DNA of 64,000 bases from Bradyrhizobium mercantei (GCF_001982635.1 NZ_MKFI01000010.1:1-64000); one strand, 5' to 3'. Counted from the first letter of the stretch, positions 1-8,739 are shown. Notes: generated from the sequence alone by a model not told the origin. Numbers and translations are program-made.

Positions 1-56
1 AACGCGGTTATCTCGCATCGACGCGCCCAACGCGGTTATCTCGCATCGACGCGCCC
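1..56. repeat. 28-bp perfect tandem duplication
   Basis: Bases 1-28 are repeated exactly at 29-56, inside the coding frame of the adjacent IS5-type transposase tail. The unit is 28 bases, so the extra copy shifts the frame of anything upstream. It could be a real slippage event or an artefact of a sequence end. Confidence 0.85.
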
Positions 57-208
57 CGATCGAGCCGTTGTTTGCATTGCTCAAGCGCGTCTATGGCCTC
101 GCGCGCGCCCGCTATCGGGGCCTGACGCGCAATGCGGCAGCCTTCCAACTCGCAGCGATCGCGATCAATCTCCAGCGATGGGCGAGGACGCCACTCCACG
201 TCGTCTAA
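2..208 (+). pseudogene. IS5-family transposase, C-terminal remnant
   Basis: The frame reads IEPLFALLKRVYGLARARYR and continues with GLTRNAAAFQLAAIAINLQR to a TAA at 206-208. This is the typical C-terminus of IS5-family DDE transposases (the region after the catalytic glutamate). Only the last roughly 50 residues are recognisable, because the window begins inside the gene and the 28-bp duplication disrupts the upstream frame. It marks the edge of an insertion sequence that lies mostly outside the window. The family call rests on pattern recognition of this conserved tail. Confidence 0.6.
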
Positions 209-364
209 CCAAACCAGCCATCATGGCTCACCAACCCGAGCCACCCAACCGACCCACACCAATACCCCCAAGCTCCCGCCGATGCGATCGACTTTCGCAA
301 AGCCCTCGCTTTCGCGGGGGATGACACCGCGTGTTGATGTCTTGAATCGAGAGCCATCCTCATC

Positions 365-489
365 GTCGTCCCTGCGAAGGCAGGGACCCATAACCACGAA
401 TGGTGATTGTTGCGCGAAGCTGGAACGACGAGTCCCTCCAACAACACCTGCCGCGGCGTATGGGTCCTGGCTTTCGCCAGGACGACGGC
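365..489. repeat. palindromic intergenic repeat (REP/MITE-like)
   Basis: Two imperfect inverted arms face each other. The left arm (about 365-392) holds a hairpin around CCCTGCGAAGGCAGGG. The right arm (about 460-487) holds a hairpin around TCCTGGCTTTCGCCAGGA and ends in GACGACGG. The arms flank a short spacer and lie between the IS5 tail and the DUF2927 gene. Such hairpin-rich units recur between genes in Bradyrhizobium-type genomes. Copy number cannot be judged here. Confidence 0.55.
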
Positions 490-532
490 GGTGTATGTCG
501 CGAGTACGCGCACGATCGCCGCGCCGCCATCC

Positions 533-1333
533 TCACTCCAGATGGTTCACCTTCGCCACCCAGGTGCGGACGTCGGTGAGCACGGCGGGCAGTACGGCCT
601 TGACCTCCTGCACGTTCATGCCGGGCTTGATGCGGGGGTCGTAGAGCAGGTTGAGCAGATATTGATCGTAGACGTCGAAATAGCCCATCGAGACGCTGTC
701 GTTGAACATGGTCCACGGCACGGTCGCGGTGTCGTTGATCGGGCCGAGCGACTGCAACAGCTCCTCATAGGCGCAGTCGAGGAAGACGAAATCGCCATTG
801 TCGACGGTGAGGATCACGTCGGAATGCTCGATCTCGTAGTTCTCGTTCTTGCGGAAGCCGGACAGGCATTGCGGGTCGAGCGAGGAGCGGATTTCCTTGG
901 CGCGCTCCTGGCCGTAGAAGGTTGCGATCGTGCGGTACAGCTCGCGGTCGCGCACCAGCTTGACCACGACATTGGCCGCATCGTTGCTGTCGGTCATGGC
1001 GATGTCGAGATGCTGCACCTTGCCGCGGATGTCGGCGACGACCTTGGCGAGCTGAGCCTTGCGGTCGGCGCGGCTGCCGTCGGCGAATACGCGCACCGGG
1101 CTGTCGTATTTGCGGATGCGATCGACGCGCCCGGCGAGATGATATTCGGCGCCGAACGCGGTCTTCAGGAAACCCTCGACGATCTCGGCGTCGGTGAAGA
1201 CCTTCTTCTCGTTGCGCTGGCGCGCCGCGATCGCTGGCACCTCGGTGGCGGCCGCGGGCACGGTGGTGTCAACGAGGCACGCGGTAAGCGCTGCGGCGAA
1301 AAAGATTGGGATCGAGGAACGGGGCTGGGACAT
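533..1333 (-). CDS. DUF2927 family lipoprotein
   Basis: Predicted exported protein of 266 residues with a DUF2927 domain. From the ATG at 1333 the N-terminus is a signal peptide with the lipobox-like string LTAC at about residues 17-20, which suggests an envelope lipoprotein. The conserved family block follows (FTDAEIVEGFLKTAFGAEY, then RVDRIRKYDSPVRVF), as do C-terminal tracts typical of DUF2927. A longer frame from 1369 exists, but the signal peptide favours 1333. The next gene on the same strand encodes a periplasmic transpeptidase, so both act in the envelope. The molecular function of DUF2927 is unknown to me. Confidence 0.8.
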   Translation of the reverse strand: MSQPRSSIPIFFAAALTACLVDTTVPAAATEVPAIAARQRNEKKVFTDAEIVEGFLKTAFGAEYHLAGRVDRIRKYDSPVRVFADGSRADRKAQLAKVVADIRGKVQHLDIAMTDSNDAANVVVKLVRDRELYRTIATFYGQERAKEIRSSLDPQCLSGFRKNENYEIEHSDVILTVDNGDFVFLDCAYEELLQSLGPINDTATVPWTMFNDSVSMGYFDVYDQYLLNLLYDPRIKPGMNVQEVKAVLPAVLTDVRTWVAKVNHLE

Positions 1334-1426
1334 CGTGACAACGCTGCCGCAACCTTTGCGGCAACGCAAGGCGTCATCAGTCGTTGTGCTGGAAAGCAGC
1401 GCCTGGTTCCGGCGATATCGACGCGA

Positions 1427-2008
1427 TCAGTTCTTCACCACCACCGTGGTGCCGACCGAGACCCGATCATAGAGATCCTGGACGTCCTCGTTGGTCATGC
1501 GGAAGCAGCCCGACGAGACCGCCTGGCCGATCGTCTCCGGCTCGTTCGAGCCGTGGATCCGGTAGAGCGTCGAACCGAGATACATCGCACGCGCGCCGAG
1601 CGGGTTCTCGATGCCGCCGTTCATGTGGCGCGGCAGATCGGGGCGGCGGCGCAGCATCTGCGAGGGCGGCGTCCAGGACGGCCATTCCTTCTTCGCGGAG
1701 ATGCGGTGGACACCGCTCCAGCGGAAGCCGTCACGGCCGACGCCGATGCCGTAGCGCAGCGCCATGCCGTTGCCCTGCACGAGATAGAGCCGGCGCTCGG
1801 CCGTGTTCACCACGATGGTGCCGGGAGCGTAGTTGGTCGGGTAGCTGACGGTGGTGCGCGGGATCGGGCTTGCGCCGCCGCTTCCGCTGCCGCCGAAGAA
1901 GGGCGCGTTGTCACCGTTGTAGCCCCGGGAGTCGAAGAACTGGGCCTGGGCCTGGCCGGCAGCTGCCAGGATCGTGAGCGCGGCAAACATCAAGGCAATC
2001 GGGCGCAT
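1427..2008 (-). CDS. L,D-transpeptidase (YkuD family), periplasmic
   Basis: Peptidoglycan cross-linking or remodelling enzyme of the YkuD fold. It has a Sec signal peptide of about 22 residues ending AQAQ, a linker rich in Gly and Ser, and then a YkuD domain from about residue 60. The catalytic signature appears as HGSNEPETIG followed by SSGCFRM, giving the histidine and the nucleophilic cysteine. The start at 2008 has an AGGA 9 bases upstream; a start at 2029 would only add residues before the signal peptide. The size (193 residues) is normal for the many L,D-transpeptidase paralogues of Rhizobiales. Confidence 0.93.
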   Translation of the reverse strand: MRPIALMFAALTILAAAGQAQAQFFDSRGYNGDNAPFFGGSGSGGASPIPRTTVSYPTNYAPGTIVVNTAERRLYLVQGNGMALRYGIGVGRDGFRWSGVHRISAKKEWPSWTPPSQMLRRRPDLPRHMNGGIENPLGARAMYLGSTLYRIHGSNEPETIGQAVSSGCFRMTNEDVQDLYDRVSVGTTVVVKN

Positions 2009-2233
2009 CGTCGTCGTCCTCGCGAACAATCAAATATGTGCTCAGAGAGGCCACAATTGCCGGCGTTTCGCAAGCGACGAAGCGGTGACTTTAGGCACTT
2101 TCCGGCAACACGGTTTAAAAAGGCAACAGACCGCACGCGATACCTGCATTGTCCGGTCAAGCCTTTGACGAAGCGGATGAACAATGGTTGATCTGGAGCG
2201 ACCTCAAGAACACCGCGAAACGGGAGCGAGATC

Positions 2234-3781
2234 ATGAATGGTGCGGAAAGCCTGGTGCGGACATTGGTCGCAGGCGGCGTGGATGTCTGTTTTACCAATC
2301 CGGGCACCTCGGAGATGCATTTCGTCGCGGCGCTGGACAAGGTCCCGGGCATGCGCTGCGTGCTCGGCCTGTTCGAGGGCGTCGTCACCGGCGCGGCCGA
2401 CGGCTATTTCCGCATGAAGGGAACGCCGGCCTCGACGCTGCTGCATCTCGGGCCGGGCCTCGCCAACGGCCTTGCCAATCTGCACAACGCCAAGAAGGCC
2501 CATTCCGGCATCGTCAACATCGTCGGCCAGCACGCGACCTACCACATCGGCTACAACGCGCCGCTGACGTCAGACATCGAGGGCCTGGCGCGGCCGATGT
2601 CGTCCTGGGTGCGCACCTCGCCGGATGCCAAGTCGGTCGCAGCCGACGGCGCGGCCGCGATCGCCGCGGCCAAGAGCGCGCCACCGCAGATTGCAACCCT
2701 GATCCTGCCGGCGGATACCGCCTGGAACGAGGCCGACGGCGTCGCCGAGGCGCCTGTCGACACCCAGCGCCCGAGCTACTCGCCGCAGGCGGTCGACACC
2801 GCGGCGAAGATCCTGCACGGCGATGCCGCGCACACGCTGCTGCTGGTCACCGGCAGCGCGCTGACCGCGCAGGGGCTGGCGCTCGCCGAGCGCATCGCCG
2901 GCAAGACCGGCTGCACCGTGATGGGCCAGACCTATCACCCGCGCATGGCGCGCGGCCGAGGCCGCTTCTCGGTGAACCGGATTCCCTATGTGATCGAGCA
3001 GGCGCTGCCGATCCTGAAGAATTTCCGTCACATCGTGCTGGTCGAGGCCAACGATCCGGTGGCGTTCTTCGCCTATCCGAACAAGCCGAGCATGCTGAAG
3101 GCGGAAGGCTGCGAGGTGCATCGCATGACTGCCTGGGGCGAGAATTCGGTCGCAGCCCTCGAGGCGCTCGCCACTGCGCTGCATGCGACGGCGCAGGACG
3201 TCAAGCCGCAGCAGCACCCGGAACTGGTCAAGCCGACCGGCGCGCTCAACCATGCGACGATCGCACAGGCGATCGCGTGCGCGATCCCGGAGAATGCCAT
3301 CATGGTGGACGAGTCCGTCACCACCGGCCGCGGCTTCTTTCCGCCGACCGCGGGCGCCGCGCCGCATGACTGGTTGCAGAACATGGGCGGCTCGATCGGC
3401 TTCTCGACGCCGGTCGCGACCGGTGCGGCGATCGCCTGTCCGGACCGCAAGGTGATCTGCATGGTCGGCGACGGCAGCGCGATGTACACGATCCAGTCGC
3501 TGTGGACGCAGGCGCGCGAAGGCCTCAATGTCGTGACCATCGTGTTCGCCAACCGGATCTACCAGATCCTGCGTGGCGAGTTCGACGGCGTCGGCGCCGG
3601 CGAGCCGGGCAAGCGGGCGCAGGACATGCTGAAGATCGACCGGCCGACGCTCGACTTCGTCGCGCTCGCGAAGGGTATGGGCGTGCCGGGCAGGGCGGTG
3701 ACCACGGCCGACGAGTTCAACAAGGCGCTGGCGGAAGCGGTTGCCGAGCCGGGACCGCGGCTGATCGAAGTGCAGATGTAG
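2234..3781 (+). CDS. thiamine-diphosphate enzyme, acetolactate synthase large-subunit-like
   Basis: 515-residue ThDP-dependent enzyme with the three-domain layout of the acetohydroxyacid synthase/benzoylformate decarboxylase superfamily. The N-terminal PYR domain starts MNGAESLVRTLVAGGVDVCF and carries the cofactor-activating glutamate in GLFEGVVTGAADGY. The central domain is at about 190-320. The C-terminal PP domain carries the ThDP motif VGDGSAMYT through ANRIYQILR at about residues 405-450. No small-subunit gene lies next to it. It is shorter than true IlvB (about 570-590), so the substrate is uncertain and a benzoylformate-decarboxylase-like role is possible. The RBS GGGAG precedes the ATG. 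Confidence 0.85.
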   Translation: MNGAESLVRTLVAGGVDVCFTNPGTSEMHFVAALDKVPGMRCVLGLFEGVVTGAADGYFRMKGTPASTLLHLGPGLANGLANLHNAKKAHSGIVNIVGQHATYHIGYNAPLTSDIEGLARPMSSWVRTSPDAKSVAADGAAAIAAAKSAPPQIATLILPADTAWNEADGVAEAPVDTQRPSYSPQAVDTAAKILHGDAAHTLLLVTGSALTAQGLALAERIAGKTGCTVMGQTYHPRMARGRGRFSVNRIPYVIEQALPILKNFRHIVLVEANDPVAFFAYPNKPSMLKAEGCEVHRMTAWGENSVAALEALATALHATAQDVKPQQHPELVKPTGALNHATIAQAIACAIPENAIMVDESVTTGRGFFPPTAGAAPHDWLQNMGGSIGFSTPVATGAAIACPDRKVICMVGDGSAMYTIQSLWTQAREGLNVVTIVFANRIYQILRGEFDGVGAGEPGKRAQDMLKIDRPTLDFVALAKGMGVPGRAVTTADEFNKALAEAVAEPGPRLIEVQM

Positions 3782-3845
3782 CAGCCCCAACTAGAGCGCA
3801 GTTTGAAATGGCCGCGGCGACGGCCCAGTCCAGTCGGAGGCGCCA

Positions 3846-4382
3846 ATGCAGACCGAGCTGAACAAGGTGATCGCCGCCGTCGAGGAATTCTATGCGCAGG
3901 AGATGTTCCTGCTGGAGCGCGATCTCGGCGAGCGAACGCTTACTCACCGGCTGGCCGTCTATGTCGAGCGGCAATTCTCCGGCTGGCAGATCGATTGCAA
4001 TTACGATCGGCTCGGTGAACGCACGCTGCGGCTGCCGCGCGGTTCGACGGTCTCGACCGACGACCATCTCGGCAAGTCGATCTATCCCGATATCGTCGTG
4101 CATCAGCGCGACATCCCGAACAATCTGCTGGCGATCGAACTACGCAAGGAGAGCAATCACCAGCCGCTCGAGCACGATCAGCGCAAGCTGCTGGGGTTGA
4201 CCGATCCGAACGTCTGGTTTGCCTATGCGATGGGCGTTCTCCTGATCGTCGGACCGAACGGCGTGAGCTTGTCCGAGGTCTATGCCGGCGGCGCCGTCGA
4301 CGGTGCTGTGTCACGCTGGTTCGCTGAGCGGTTGGAAGAGAGCGGGCTCGCGGGCAGGCGCAACGATGGCGCGCAGCATTAA
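3846..4382 (+). CDS. small PD-(D/E)XK-like protein of unknown role
   Basis: 178-residue hypothetical with an RBS (GGAGG) immediately upstream. The middle contains IYPDIVVHQR, about ten residues, then LLAIELRKESN. The spacing of PD and E-x-R-K matches the active-site pattern of the restriction-endonuclease fold, followed by a DQRKLLGLT helix. There is no signal peptide or membrane segment. Proteins of this shape are often single chromosomal genes in rhizobia rather than restriction enzymes, and no methyltransferase is adjacent. Nuclease activity is an inference from the motif only. Confidence 0.6.
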   Translation: MQTELNKVIAAVEEFYAQEMFLLERDLGERTLTHRLAVYVERQFSGWQIDCNYDRLGERTLRLPRGSTVSTDDHLGKSIYPDIVVHQRDIPNNLLAIELRKESNHQPLEHDQRKLLGLTDPNVWFAYAMGVLLIVGPNGVSLSEVYAGGAVDGAVSRWFAERLEESGLAGRRNDGAQH

Positions 4383-4664
4383 GTCTATTGCGAGGAATCT
4401 TTCTCCGCATCGCAGTGATAGCCCGTTTGGATCATGCGTGACCCCTGCGTGCGCGTCACAACAGAAGGCGCGGGAGGTGGAGCAATTACTGGAGCTGGTG
4501 GTCAAATTTCAGAACGATCCGATGGCGGTGCGGATTATCGGCTCTGCGCCTCTTTCGCTCCCCCTCCCGCACTCGAATTCGCTACCTCGAGCCTCACGAC
4601 CGCAAGCGATCGGCACACTTGATTGCGACGTGACGCGCGGAGGCAGCATCCGCACCGAGACAGC
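4383..4664. other. intergenic region without a supported gene
   Basis: Open frames here (for example on the plus strand from 4434) lack ribosome-binding sites and recognisable motifs. I see only the lead-in to the terminator hairpin at its right end. Confidence 0.5.
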
Positions 4665-4691
4665 AAAAAGGCCGCCCGCGGGCGGCCTTTT
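4665..4691. terminator. bidirectional intrinsic terminator
   Basis: A perfect 9-bp GC-only inverted repeat (GGCCGCCCG/CGGGCGGCC, 4670-4687) is preceded by AAAAA and followed by TTTT. It is therefore a Rho-independent terminator on both strands. It separates the plus-strand gene ending at 4382 from the minus-strand gene ending at 4746. Confidence 0.9.
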
Positions 4692-4745
4692 CCGTGATCG
4701 CCAGGTTGGATCACCAAGCTGATCACCAAGCGCGATTGTTTCTGT

Positions 4746-4970
4746 TTATTGCTTGGCCGCATCGTCCCCGGTCGCGGCGGCGCCGGTCTTGGCCTTCGAT
4801 TTCTTTGCGGCCTTCTTCGCCTTCTTCGGCGCCATCTTGGTCGCCTCGCCCTTGGCCGCCGTGTCACCGCTTTGCGCTGCGGGGGCCGGGCTGCTGCCCG
4901 CCTTGTCCTGTGCGAGGGCGGCGGACGAGACGAAGGCAAGCGCCGTGGCGGCGAGGATCAGTGTTCGCAT
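4746..4970 (-). CDS. small exported Ala/Lys-rich protein
   Basis: 74 residues: a clear signal peptide (MRTLILAATALAFVSSAALAQ) followed by a low-complexity tail rich in Lys, Ala, Pro and Ser, including a KKAKKAAKKSKAK stretch that is strongly basic. A GGGAGA ribosome-binding site lies upstream and the terminator at 4665-4691 follows. Likely periplasmic. Basic repetitive peptides of this type are common hypothetical proteins in Bradyrhizobium. No function can be assigned. Confidence 0.75.
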   Translation of the reverse strand: MRTLILAATALAFVSSAALAQDKAGSSPAPAAQSGDTAAKGEATKMAPKKAKKAAKKSKAKTGAAATGDDAAKQ

Positions 4971-5152
4971 CGGATGGTTCTCCCAAGTTGGTTTCCGGCG
5001 CCCCTCAACGGGACAGAATGTCGCAGGGTTCCGCGGCTCCGATCAGCAGTCCGTGAGCTGTGCGTGAACGGCGTGGTCCATCGCGAAGGGGGCGGAACCG
5101 GGAACCGCGCGCCGCGTTATGTGGCTGGGCAGGAGTTCCGAGGAGAGACGCC

Positions 5153-5293
5153 ATGCGCTGGCGATCAGTGACGGAAACCACCAACACGGTGCTCGACACC
5201 GCTCCCGAGGACACGTTCTACGCGGTGGGCTGGACCGTCAGCGGCGTTGCAACGCTGGCGACCATCGTCGCGGTCTGGATGTTCGGGATCTGA
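5153..5293 (+). CDS. 46-residue single-pass membrane protein
   Basis: Short ORF starting MRWRSVTETTNTVLDTAPED with one hydrophobic helix near the C-terminus (GWTVSGVATLATIVAVWMF). The ATG is preceded by GAGGAGAG at good spacing, which decides this start over an in-frame upstream one. Small inner-membrane proteins like this are frequent in Rhizobiales. Function unknown. Confidence 0.6.
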   Translation: MRWRSVTETTNTVLDTAPEDTFYAVGWTVSGVATLATIVAVWMFGI

Positions 5294-5362
5294 GGACGGG
5301 ACGATCCGTGCAGGCCACCGGCTTGCCACTGCCGGGGCGCGGCCGCGCCGTGTGACGGCCGC

Positions 5363-5734
5363 TTACTTCCGCAGGATGACCAGCGCTTCCCGGTAGAGCT
5401 GCGAGAAACAGACGAGCAGCGCGCTCGACAGCAGGAACATCGCAAGGCTGTCATAGTCGGCGGCCGTCGGCCAGGCGAATTCGAAATAGGGGGGCATGAA
5501 CGCCCACCACACGATCGGAACGGTGATGATGGTGGCAAAGGCGCCGGCGGGTGCGCCGCCCATCAGGCCGGCGATCAGGATCGCCGGCACGAAGCCCGCG
5601 AAATAGAACTGCATGCCGAAGCTCGCGAACATCTCCTGCGTCGCGGTGGCCAGCACCACGGCAAGCAGGGCGACGACGAATGTCGACAATGACCAAGGCC
5701 TCAGCCTCAGAATGTAGTCATTGCTCTTGCGCAT
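5363..5734 (-). CDS. DUF4118-like integral membrane protein
   Basis: 123 residues from the ATG at 5734, almost entirely hydrophobic with about four transmembrane helices. It resembles the DUF4118 four-helix module found in KdpD-type histidine kinases (AGFVPAILIAGLMGGAPAGA and IITVPIVWWAFMPPY are typical). No kinase domain follows, so it is a stand-alone membrane module. The frame is open to 6010, but the upstream part is not hydrophobic or conserved. Role unknown. Confidence 0.7.
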   Translation of the reverse strand: MRKSNDYILRLRPWSLSTFVVALLAVVLATATQEMFASFGMQFYFAGFVPAILIAGLMGGAPAGAFATIITVPIVWWAFMPPYFEFAWPTAADYDSLAMFLLSSALLVCFSQLYREALVILRK

Positions 5735-5913
5735 CGAGACTCCCCGGCCCCCGCGAGTTCCCGGAAGGTAGCCGAGGAGGCCTGCAAATAAAACCCCGTA
5801 CGATTCCGTAGGGCAGGGTTGTGCTCGATACAGTGAAAAGGAACCGGCCCGGTCAAGCCGCCGCCGCATTGTCGCGCATATTGCATCGCGGCAGGGTGAT
5901 TGGGGACAGCACA

Positions 5914-6237
5914 ATGCTGGAAGTTCTGATTGTCGTTCTCGTCGCCGGGATCGGGTTCGTATCGGGGTACGGCGTCCGCGAGCTGATCTCGCGCCGCAAG
6001 CGGCGGTCATCTCCGCAGGTGCGCCGCTCGCGGCGTCAGGCGACGCCGGGGCACGATGAAGCCGCAGCCTTGCTCGCTGCGAATGACGACATTTCCGCCC
6101 GCGGCCGGCCTTGGCCGCCCGCCGCGCAACCCGTCACCCCACCCGATGAGCTCGACGGCGCCGTGCGCGACCTGCTCGGCGAACTCAGCCGCCGCACCGC
6201 CAACCCGTCATCGACGCCGCACCGCCGTCGGCAATGA
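5914..6237 (+). CDS. membrane-anchored hypothetical protein
   Basis: 107 residues from the ATG at 5914: an N-terminal transmembrane helix (MLEVLIVVLVAGIGFVSGYG), a basic cluster RRKRRSS, and then a disordered Arg/Pro-rich tail. It is the last chromosomal-looking gene before the tRNA-Val fragment. Function unknown. The in-frame extension back to 5821 lacks support. Confidence 0.5.
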   Translation: MLEVLIVVLVAGIGFVSGYGVRELISRRKRRSSPQVRRSRRQATPGHDEAAALLAANDDISARGRPWPPAAQPVTPPDELDGAVRDLLGELSRRTANPSSTPHRRRQ

Positions 6238-6375
6238 GCCCGAACGGTTCGACAAACCAAGGTCAGCCGCGGCTCCTTTGCATGGGGTTGTTTTCGACAT
6301 TTTTTATGCGGCGGTCCCGAACGGCACCCGGAATGTCGAACAATCGTCCGCACCCCGGCTACTCAGGATGGGGAA

Positions 6376-6420
6376 TGGTGGACGCACAAGGGATCGAACC
6401 TTGGACCTCTCCCGTGTGAA
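6376..6420 (-). repeat. 3' fragment of tRNA-Val(CAC): attachment-site remnant
   Basis: Read on the minus strand, this ends in CCA preceded by the acceptor strand GTGCGTC. It also contains a complete T-arm (CAAGG-TTCGATC-CCTTG) and the anticodon-arm 3' half with CAC in the loop. Beyond 6420 the sequence does not continue as the D-arm and 5' acceptor, so only about the last 45 nt of the tRNA are present. Integrases commonly duplicate tRNA 3' ends, and a complete tyrosine recombinase begins 330 bp away, so this is most simply an att site. The intact partner tRNA is not in the window. Confidence 0.75.
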
Positions 6421-6749
6421 CCACAATCTGTAGGTCCGACTTGACCACGCCCGGCCACAGTTTCGTCTGAATAATTCATTTTATTACAGTGGCTTGTGTC
6501 TGATTTGGCCTCAGTGGGCCACAAGCGACCAAACTGCATTTTGTGTGCCCCTGTTGTGCCCACCACGGATTTTCCCGTGGGGCACACAATTCGTGGAAGG
6601 GTCTGTGCCTCCTTTGTTCTCGAAGGCACCGTCCTTCCATGCTCGTGTGCCCCGGGGCGGAAAAGCGAAGAAAATTCAATGCTGCTTTCCCGCCACTTGA
6701 ATGATCCGGGCGCCCGCGGGGGCACACCGTGACGAGGAGCGTAGGGATC

Positions 6750-8081
6750 ATGCCGGAGCCGAGCAACCAACTGACACTGACCGACGCGGTGATCCGCAGC
6801 GCCACGATGCCACCCGGCAAGGCGCAGCATTATCTCCACGACGATAAGCTGCCCGGCCTCGCGCTGCGCATGCGCGCTACCGGCGGCCGGACCTGGGTTT
6901 ACCTCTTCACCAAGCCGGGAGTGAGAGGGACCCAGCGCAAGACGCTCGGCCCATGGCCCAAGTATAATGAGAAGGTTGCGCGCAAGGCCGCCACTATTGC
7001 CGCTGGCGAGGTGTTCAAGGGCACGGACCCTAATGACGCGAAACGCGAGGCGAGGCGGCAACAGGCGGCCGAAAAGCAGCGCACCACGCTGGCGGACCTC
7101 ATTGTCGAAAATGGTCCCTACCAGGCGTCGTTAACCGGGCGGCAGGTCGTCAACTGGAAGCCAGCCATGTCGGCGTTGCGGCGCGGGCTCAAGGAGCACA
7201 CTAAGAACGGTGTGGGGGACCTTACTCGGCGGCAAATCATGGCCGCGGTTGAGAAGGTTACCAATACCGGTAAGCGTGGCGCGGCCAAGGACTTGCGTAA
7301 GCACACCCACACGTTCCTCGAATGGTGCGTCAGCGAGGGCTATGTCGACCACAATGTGCTCGCAGGCTATCGCGAGCCCAAGGAAACCCGCGCGCAAAGG
7401 GTCGGACGCCGAACGAAGGGCCGTGCACTTACCGATGACGAAATCATTAAGGTCTGGCATGCATCCGGCAAGCTCGGCACCTTTGGGCTTCTGGTGAGGA
7501 CGTGCCTGCTCGGTGGCCCGCGCCGGAGTGAGCCGACCATGATCGAATGGCAAAAGCACGTCATGGACGATCGCATCACCTTCGATGCGGCTTGGACCAA
7601 GATGGGCTTGCACCACGATGTGCCGCGCACTCACCTTATTGATGAGGTGCTCGCGGCCGCGAAGCATTTCCAGCGCGCCACGTCCGATTATGTCTTCCCG
7701 TCACCAAAGACCGGTGGCCAGATGTCGGGCTTTACCAAGATGGTCAACCGGCTGGTCAAGGAAGCGGGTGTTGCCAAGTTCACCATGCATGACTTGAGGC
7801 GCAGTCTGCGTACCATCATGTCACGCTGCGGCTACGACAACGAGATCCAGCGATTGTGTGTCGGGCAAAAGCCCGGCGGTATCGATCAAGTCTACAATCA
7901 CGACGAACAGTGGATCATTCGCAAAATGGCGTTCGAAGCAGCTCATGATTATGTCGCGGAGTTGGTTGGCGCGATCAGGGTCGGCAAGGTCGTGCGCCTG
8001 CAGCGGACGAATCCGCTCGACCCGATCAAGGCAGAACTGCTCGGCCGTCTCCGTGAACATTATGCGGCTGAGACGGCTTAG
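6750..8081 (+). CDS. tyrosine recombinase/integrase, full length
   Basis: Site-specific recombinase of 443 residues from the ATG at 6750 (GTG at 6729 is an alternative). It has an N-terminal arm-binding domain (LPGLALRMRATGGRTWVY), a central SAM-like core-binding region, and a C-terminal catalytic domain. Catalytic residues are the arginine in GGPRRSEPTMI, the HxxR box in MHDLRRSLRT and the tyrosine in VYNHDEQW. It lies just inside the tRNA-Val fragment, as expected for a tRNA-targeting island. Its 3' end overlaps the convergent excisionase-like gene by 56 bp. Confidence 0.93.
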   Translation: MPEPSNQLTLTDAVIRSATMPPGKAQHYLHDDKLPGLALRMRATGGRTWVYLFTKPGVRGTQRKTLGPWPKYNEKVARKAATIAAGEVFKGTDPNDAKREARRQQAAEKQRTTLADLIVENGPYQASLTGRQVVNWKPAMSALRRGLKEHTKNGVGDLTRRQIMAAVEKVTNTGKRGAAKDLRKHTHTFLEWCVSEGYVDHNVLAGYREPKETRAQRVGRRTKGRALTDDEIIKVWHASGKLGTFGLLVRTCLLGGPRRSEPTMIEWQKHVMDDRITFDAAWTKMGLHHDVPRTHLIDEVLAAAKHFQRATSDYVFPSPKTGGQMSGFTKMVNRLVKEAGVAKFTMHDLRRSLRTIMSRCGYDNEIQRLCVGQKPGGIDQVYNHDEQWIIRKMAFEAAHDYVAELVGAIRVGKVVRLQRTNPLDPIKAELLGRLREHYAAETA

Positions 8082-8394
8082 CGGCCTTGTCGCATCTGGC
8101 CAGATAATCGCGGACCGCGTCGACACGATAGAGTGGGCGGCCGTCGACGTAGCGCCATTTCAGCGGGTGGTTCGGATCGCGTCGCCACTGTTCCAGCGCC
8201 CCGGGTGTGCGCCGGATGACCGCGGCCGTTTCCAATGCCGTCAAATTGGAGCCTCCTGGCAGCGTATCGATATCGAACGTCGCGGGCGGCGGCATGCCAC
8301 GGTTCTTGCGGCGGCGCTTCGTGGTCAGCGGCATTTTCAGATTACCCAGCGACTCTAATGCCTCGATCCGGCCCTTTTCGTCCTTGCCACCCAT
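8026..8394 (-). CDS. HTH excisionase-like protein
   Basis: 122 residues from the ATG at 8394, chosen for its GGAGG ribosome-binding site (an upstream in-frame extension to 8583 looks non-coding). The C-terminal half contains a winged-helix/MerR-like HTH: LTALETAAVIRRTPGALEQW, then WRYVDGRPLYRVDAVRDYL, the pattern of AlpA-type excisionases and recombination directionality factors. It is convergent with the integrase and overlaps its last 56 bp antisense, which fits a pair controlling integration and excision. Confident about the HTH, less so about the excisionase role. Confidence 0.75.
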   Translation of the reverse strand: MGGKDEKGRIEALESLGNLKMPLTTKRRRKNRGMPPPATFDIDTLPGGSNLTALETAAVIRRTPGALEQWRRDPNHPLKWRYVDGRPLYRVDAVRDYLARCDKAAKPSQPHNVHGDGRAVLP

Positions 8395-8720
8395 GCCTCC
8401 GCCCCGAACCGTGATCGGTCTACGGCAATAAGATCGTAGCCTTCTCAACGAAGAAAGAGAGCTAGAGCGCAGGTAGGGCTGCTGGGTAGCTGTGGCGTAC
8501 GAATAGGACGAATCACTCCCCTTTGCCGAGAGCTTGAGGAGCAATTGTGAATCGTTGGGGGGCGATCGGCATCCCAGGCACATATATGCGATCCGCCACG
8601 GCGTAGCTCTTGAACACAGGAATCATATTCCTTAGTCCCGCTCTCAATCGGTAAAATTCGGCAAAGTAGTCGTGGTCGGTAACACACTGGGCCGCGAACT
8701 CGACCGTGACTTGGGTGAGA
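8395..8720. other. intergenic region between two integrase modules
   Basis: No convincing gene. The frames present lack ribosome-binding sites and recognisable motifs. The stretch ends at the tRNA-derived repeat at 8721. Confidence 0.4.
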
Positions 8721-8739
8721 AATCCCTCCCTCTCCGCCA
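8721..8739 (+). repeat. tRNA(Ser)-type 3' end, putative attL
   Basis: AATCCCTCCCTCTCCGCCA is the 3' terminus of a serine-type tRNA: half of the T-arm, the acceptor strand CCTCTCC and GCCA. The sequence before it is not tRNA. The first 17 bases recur in the same orientation at 47238-47254. A frameshifted integrase starts 115 bp downstream. This pattern fits the end of an integrated element. Confidence 0.6.

Noticed and set aside
407..2191. Long plus-strand ORF of 594 codons
   Set aside because: It is the antisense shadow of the DUF2927 and L,D-transpeptidase genes, which have signal peptides and family motifs on the minus strand.
6234..6419. 61-codon ORF ending DAQGIEPWTSPV
   Set aside because: Its C-terminus is a translation of the tRNA-Val fragment, a common false gene call.
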